Shown here: positions 7,026 through 8,856 of the stretch, one piece after another
Numbering within the stretch: position 1 is the first letter of the stretch
Layout of the letters: the number at the start of each line of letters is the position of its first letter
NCBI GenBank assembly: GCA_030630445.1
Contig: DAOVNC010000123.1
Location: forward strand, 1 to 8,856
Source of the DNA: Kiritimatiellales bacterium
Lineage (GTDB): Bacteria > Verrucomicrobiota > Kiritimatiellia > Kiritimatiellales > Pontiellaceae
Length of the DNA: 8,856 nucleotides
Direction of reading: 5' to 3'
Translations under genes and position numbers: made by a program
The notes under the pieces: model-generated
What the model was told of the DNA's origin: nothing
The model's input: only the letters and a program-made list of their open reading frames with translations
The model's database searches: none

Positions 7026-7695
7026 AAAAGAGAGACCCGGGAGCACCGAGCACCAGCTCGGCGTAGGGGAAGAGGGACGTGCCGAGCTGGGGCTCGGCGT
7101 TCCCGGGCTTTTTTCCGGCTTTTGGCGTTCCCGCGGCTACCTGCCGCATTTTGAGACGCGGGACAAGATGCAGTCGATCACGTTTCGGCTGGCGGATTCG
7201 TTGCCGCAGTCAAAATTGGCGGAGATGAAACGTGAGATGGCTCTTCTTCCGGAAGACCAGCAGAGTCTGGAACGCCGAAAGCAAATCGATCAATGGCTGG
7301 ATGCGGGGATGGGTTGCTGTGCGTTGCGGCATCCTACCGTGGCACAGGTAGTTCAGGATACGCTACTTCGTTTTGATGGGGAACGGTATAAATTGCTCGC
7401 GTGGTGCGTTATGCCGAACCATGTGCATGTGTTGATCCATCCGGCGGCGAATTTGGGAAAGGTTGTGCAGTCGTGGAAGTCGTATACGGGGCGGTGGGCT
7501 TTGGCGCATAATGACGAGCTGGGGCTCGGCGTTCACGGGAAGTCGTTCTGGATGCGGGAGTATTGGGACCGATATATTCGTGACAAAAAGCATTATGAAG
7601 CGGTTGTGGATTATATTCACAACAATCCCGTGAAAACGGGGCTGTGCAAGGCGGCGCAGCATTGGCGGTGGTCGAGTAAGTGGAGAAAAGCTTAG
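7015..7695 (+). CDS. REP-associated tyrosine transposase (RAYT, Y1_Tnp/HUH family)
   Basis: This is a single-strand DNA transposase-like protein of the IS200/IS605 Y1 superfamily; RAYTs cut and rejoin REP palindromes. From ATG 7015 it has 226 residues. The HUH motif is NHVHVL (135-140), the likely catalytic tyrosine is Y183 in MREYWDRYIRD (180-190), and the family C-terminus YIHNNPVKTGL (200-210) and HWRWSS (216-221) is present. The segment WRSRGYLPHF (37-46), which I recall as conserved in this subfamily, lies upstream of the ATG at 7168, so a 7168 start would lose it. ATG 7015 is the nearest ATG, GTG or TTG codon that keeps it, although it overlaps purL by 11 nt and reads through a REP pair. 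Copies of the palindrome lie before, inside and just after the gene. No promoter is visible. The family is secure, the start is not. The frame is open and all motifs are present, so it looks intact. Confidence 0.85.
   Translation: MGCEKERPGSTEHQLGVGEEGRAELGLGVPGLFSGFWRSRGYLPHFETRDKMQSITFRLADSLPQSKLAEMKREMALLPEDQQSLERRKQIDQWLDAGMGCCALRHPTVAQVVQDTLLRFDGERYKLLAWCVMPNHVHVLIHPAANLGKVVQSWKSYTGRWALAHNDELGLGVHGKSFWMREYWDRYIRDKKHYEAVVDYIHNNPVKTGLCKAAQHWRWSSKWRKA
7040..7063 (+). repeat. REP-like palindrome, copy 1
   Basis: A GGAG tetranucleotide (7040-7043) precedes a perfect 6-bp hairpin CCGAGC, loop ACCA, GCTCGG (7046-7061). The order, tetranucleotide then palindrome, is that of known REP sequences mobilised by RAYT proteins. 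It matches copy 4 at 21 of 24 positions in the same orientation and is inverted relative to copy 2. Confidence 0.8.
7080..7107 (-). repeat. REP-like palindrome, copy 2 (inverted)
   Basis: A perfect 7-bp hairpin GCCGAGC, loop TGGG, GCTCGGC (7081-7098) is followed by GTTCCCGGG. It forms the second arm of the convergent pair with copy 1. On its own strand the position before the hairpin reads GGGAAC, so it lacks the GGAG seen in copies 1 and 4. In the transposase frame it encodes AELGLGVPG. Confidence 0.8.
7513..7539 (-). repeat. REP-like palindrome, copy 3, inside the transposase gene
   Basis: It matches 7081-7107 at 25 of 27 positions in the same orientation. The hairpin keeps 6 of 7 pairs (one A-G mismatch) and the TGGG loop. 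It lies within the coding sequence between the HUH motif and the catalytic tyrosine, and encodes DELGLGVHG in the same reading frame that copy 2 uses. Confidence 0.8.
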
Positions 7696-7718
7696 GAGCG
7701 TCGAGCACCAGCTTGGCG
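7695..7718 (+). repeat. REP-like palindrome, copy 4, starting on the transposase stop codon
   Basis: GGAG at 7695-7698 begins with the last base of the TAG stop of the transposase gene. The hairpin at 7701-7716 is TCGAGC, loop ACCA, GCTTGG. It differs from copy 1 at three positions, yet all six pairs are kept by G-T wobbles on this strand. It ends 11 nt before the pabB start and leaves no room for a separate promoter between the two genes. Confidence 0.75.
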
Positions 7719-7729
7719 CAAGAAAAGTG

Positions 7730-8856
7730 ATGAAGGTCGTCCTAAAACATGCAGGCAAGTGGCTCCATTTCCAGTGCCCGGAAAGGGTGCTGCGGGCGGA
7801 GCGGGTGGAGGAGGTGGTTCCGATGCTGCGCGAGGCGGAGGCGTCGGGCCTGTTTGTTGCCGGGTTTGTTTCCTACGAGGCGGCTCCGGCTTTTGATTCC
7901 GCGCTGACGACGTATCCGCCCGATGGATTTCCGCTGCTTTGCCTCGGTCTTTTCCATGCCCCGGATGTGCTCACCGAGATCGAGGAGGCTCCGACTTCAT
8001 CCTTCAAGATGGGTGCGCTGGAGCCTTCTGTTTCAAAAGAGGATTTTGTTTCCGCGATTAGCGAAATCAAGGAACGTATTGCGGAGGGCGCGACGTATCA
8101 AGTGAACTATACCTACCGGTTGAATTCCGATTTTTCGGGCGACGCCTGGGCCTTCTTCTATGAATTGGTGAAGGGGCAGAAGACGGACTACGCCGCGTTT
8201 GTCGATACGGGCGATTTTGCGGTTTGCTCGGCCTCGCCGGAGCTGTTTTTTAGCTTGAAGGAGGGGAAGATTATTTCGCGGCCCATGAAGGGCACGGCGC
8301 GGCGGGGACGTACTTTTTCCGAGGACTGGAAACAGGCGGAGGCGCTTCGGGCATCGGAGAAGGATCGCGCCGAAAATATTATGATCGTCGACATGATCCG
8401 CAACGACATTGGCCGAATTGCCGAGCCGGGCAGTGTCGAGACGGTCAGTACATACGATGTCGAAAAATATCCGACCGTCTGGCAGATGACTTCGACGGTG
8501 CGCGGGGAAATTAAACCACGGAATACACTGAATACACGGAAACTCGGTTTGGTTGAGGTGATGAAGGCGCTTTTTCCGTGCGCTTCGATTACGGGGGCGC
8601 CGAAGGCGAAGACGATGGAGATTATCCGGGGATTGGAACACACTTCGCGTGGGTTTAAATCGCCCCGAAAGATCTATACGGGAAGCATTGGCTTCATGAC
8701 CCCGGCGGGGGAGGCGTGTTTCAACGTCGCGATCCGCACGGCGCTGATTGATCGGGAGGTCGGTCGGTTGGAGTTTGGCGTGGGGGGTGGCATTGTCTGG
8801 GACTCCGATGCAGAGGCTGAATATGAGGAGACGCTGACGAAGGCGCGGGTGTTGAC
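7730..8856 (+). CDS. pabB: Aminodeoxychorismate synthase component I (PabB), partial; likely PabB-PabC fusion
   Basis: PabB turns chorismate and ammonia (from PabA) into 4-amino-4-deoxychorismate for the p-aminobenzoate part of folate. The frame is open from ATG 7730 to the window end, 375 codons without a stop. Visible motifs are YQVNYT (123-128), PMKGT (185-189), ENIMIVDMIRNDIGRI (215-230), FPCASITGAPKAKTMEII (282-299), YTGSIGF (316-322), FNVAIRTA (331-338) and GVGGGIVWDSDAEAEYEE (350-367). Lys187 in the PxKGT motif is the residue that distinguishes PabB from anthranilate synthase TrpE, which has alanine there. The N-terminus with GFVSYEAAPAFD (45-56) is the type I recall from PabB proteins fused to a C-terminal PabC lyase; that part would lie past the edge. 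GTG 7727 is an alternative start. Residues 263-271 come from a tandem repeat in the DNA. Glu codons are mostly GAG, unlike rpsA. Identity is secure; the fusion is inference. Confidence 0.92.
   Translation, partial: MKVVLKHAGKWLHFQCPERVLRAERVEEVVPMLREAEASGLFVAGFVSYEAAPAFDSALTTYPPDGFPLLCLGLFHAPDVLTEIEEAPTSSFKMGALEPSVSKEDFVSAISEIKERIAEGATYQVNYTYRLNSDFSGDAWAFFYELVKGQKTDYAAFVDTGDFAVCSASPELFFSLKEGKIISRPMKGTARRGRTFSEDWKQAEALRASEKDRAENIMIVDMIRNDIGRIAEPGSVETVSTYDVEKYPTVWQMTSTVRGEIKPRNTLNTRKLGLVEVMKALFPCASITGAPKAKTMEIIRGLEHTSRGFKSPRKIYTGSIGFMTPAGEACFNVAIRTALIDREVGRLEFGVGGGIVWDSDAEAEYEETLTKARVL
8516..8542. repeat. Three tandem 9-nt repeats inside pabB
   Basis: Three units of consensus ACACGGAAT stand head to tail, each differing from the consensus at one position: position 1 in the first, 5 in the second, 9 in the third. 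Because the unit is nine bases the pabB frame is kept, and each unit adds three residues (PRN, TLN, TRK). The tract falls in a variable stretch between the VWQMTSTVRGEI segment and the FPCASITGAPK segment. Confidence 0.8.

Larger units (their letters stand above)
7036..7114 (+). terminator. Convergent REP pair (BIME-like) acting as purL terminator
   Basis: Arms 7036-7063 and 7080-7107 are inverted copies, 24 of 28 positions matching, around a 16-nt loop. They start CCCGGGA and end TCCCGGG. One base later comes a run of six T (7109-7114). A long GC-rich hairpin followed by T6, 11 nt past the purL stop, is what an intrinsic terminator looks like. Each arm can also fold alone into a 6-7 bp hairpin, as REP units do. 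Termination is inference from structure. Confidence 0.75.

Noticed and set aside
5742..7046. A 434-codon open frame on the minus strand opposite purL
   Set aside because: It runs antisense to the clearly coding purL, its translation shows no recognisable domain, and long antisense frames are expected opposite GC-rich codon-biased genes. The same applies to the minus-strand frames opposite rpsA (250-1008, 1021-1785), tyrS (2064-2888), yebC (3229-3954) and the middle of purL (4620-5414).
7015..7695. A complete IS200/IS605 insertion sequence
   Set aside because: There is no tnpB-like gene. The flanking palindromes match the REP layout with GGAG rather than IS200 ends, and the YIHNNPVKTGL and WRWSS C-terminus belongs to the RAYT branch.
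8033..8643. Minus-strand frames of 151-202 codons opposite pabB
   Set aside because: The + strand frame here carries the full set of chorismate-enzyme motifs, and the minus-strand translations contain nothing recognisable.

Overview
The window is a bacterial chromosome segment of about 8.9 kb with every recognised gene on the + strand. Order: rpsA (ribosomal protein S1), tyrS (tyrosyl-tRNA synthetase), a yebC-family regulator/translation factor, purL (an FGAM synthase fused to two PurS-like domains, without a glutaminase domain), a small HUH transposase of the REP-associated (RAYT) type, and the 5' part of a pabB-type aminodeoxychorismate synthase gene that runs off the right edge.

The genes are GC-rich and intact. 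A six-domain S1, a short-form TyrRS with a C-terminal S4 domain, a PurS-PurS-PurL protein, and scattered short repeats (an AATGCGTAA-type inverted repeat, a tandem ACACGGAAT-type 9-mer, and GAGCTGGGGCTCGGC palindromes) remind me of the PVC superphylum, Kiritimatiellota in particular. That placement is inference from recollection, not a database result.

Layout. 1-81: rpsA leader with two small inverted repeats. 82-1827: rpsA, closed by a strong intrinsic terminator (1846-1879). 1956-3164: tyrS. 3165-3239: a 75-nt imperfect inverted repeat filling most of the tyrS-yebC gap. 3259-4014 and 4053-7025: yebC and purL, 38 nt apart and probably co-transcribed. 7036-7718: a REP/RAYT island with four copies of one palindrome. 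Two form a convergent pair that looks like the purL terminator, one lies inside the transposase coding sequence, and one begins on the transposase stop codon. 7730-8856: pabB, incomplete, probably the front of a PabB-PabC fusion.

Most of the window is housekeeping: translation (S1, TyrRS, YebC), purine synthesis (PurL) and folate precursor synthesis (PabB; folate supplies the formyl groups for purines). The accessory part is the REP/RAYT island between purL and pabB. Its repeat encodes the same ELGLGV peptide at two places in the transposase frame. A second repeat family has contributed codons to pabB. I see no defence system, CRISPR array, tRNA or rRNA. The most unusual content is this repeat/coding overlap.
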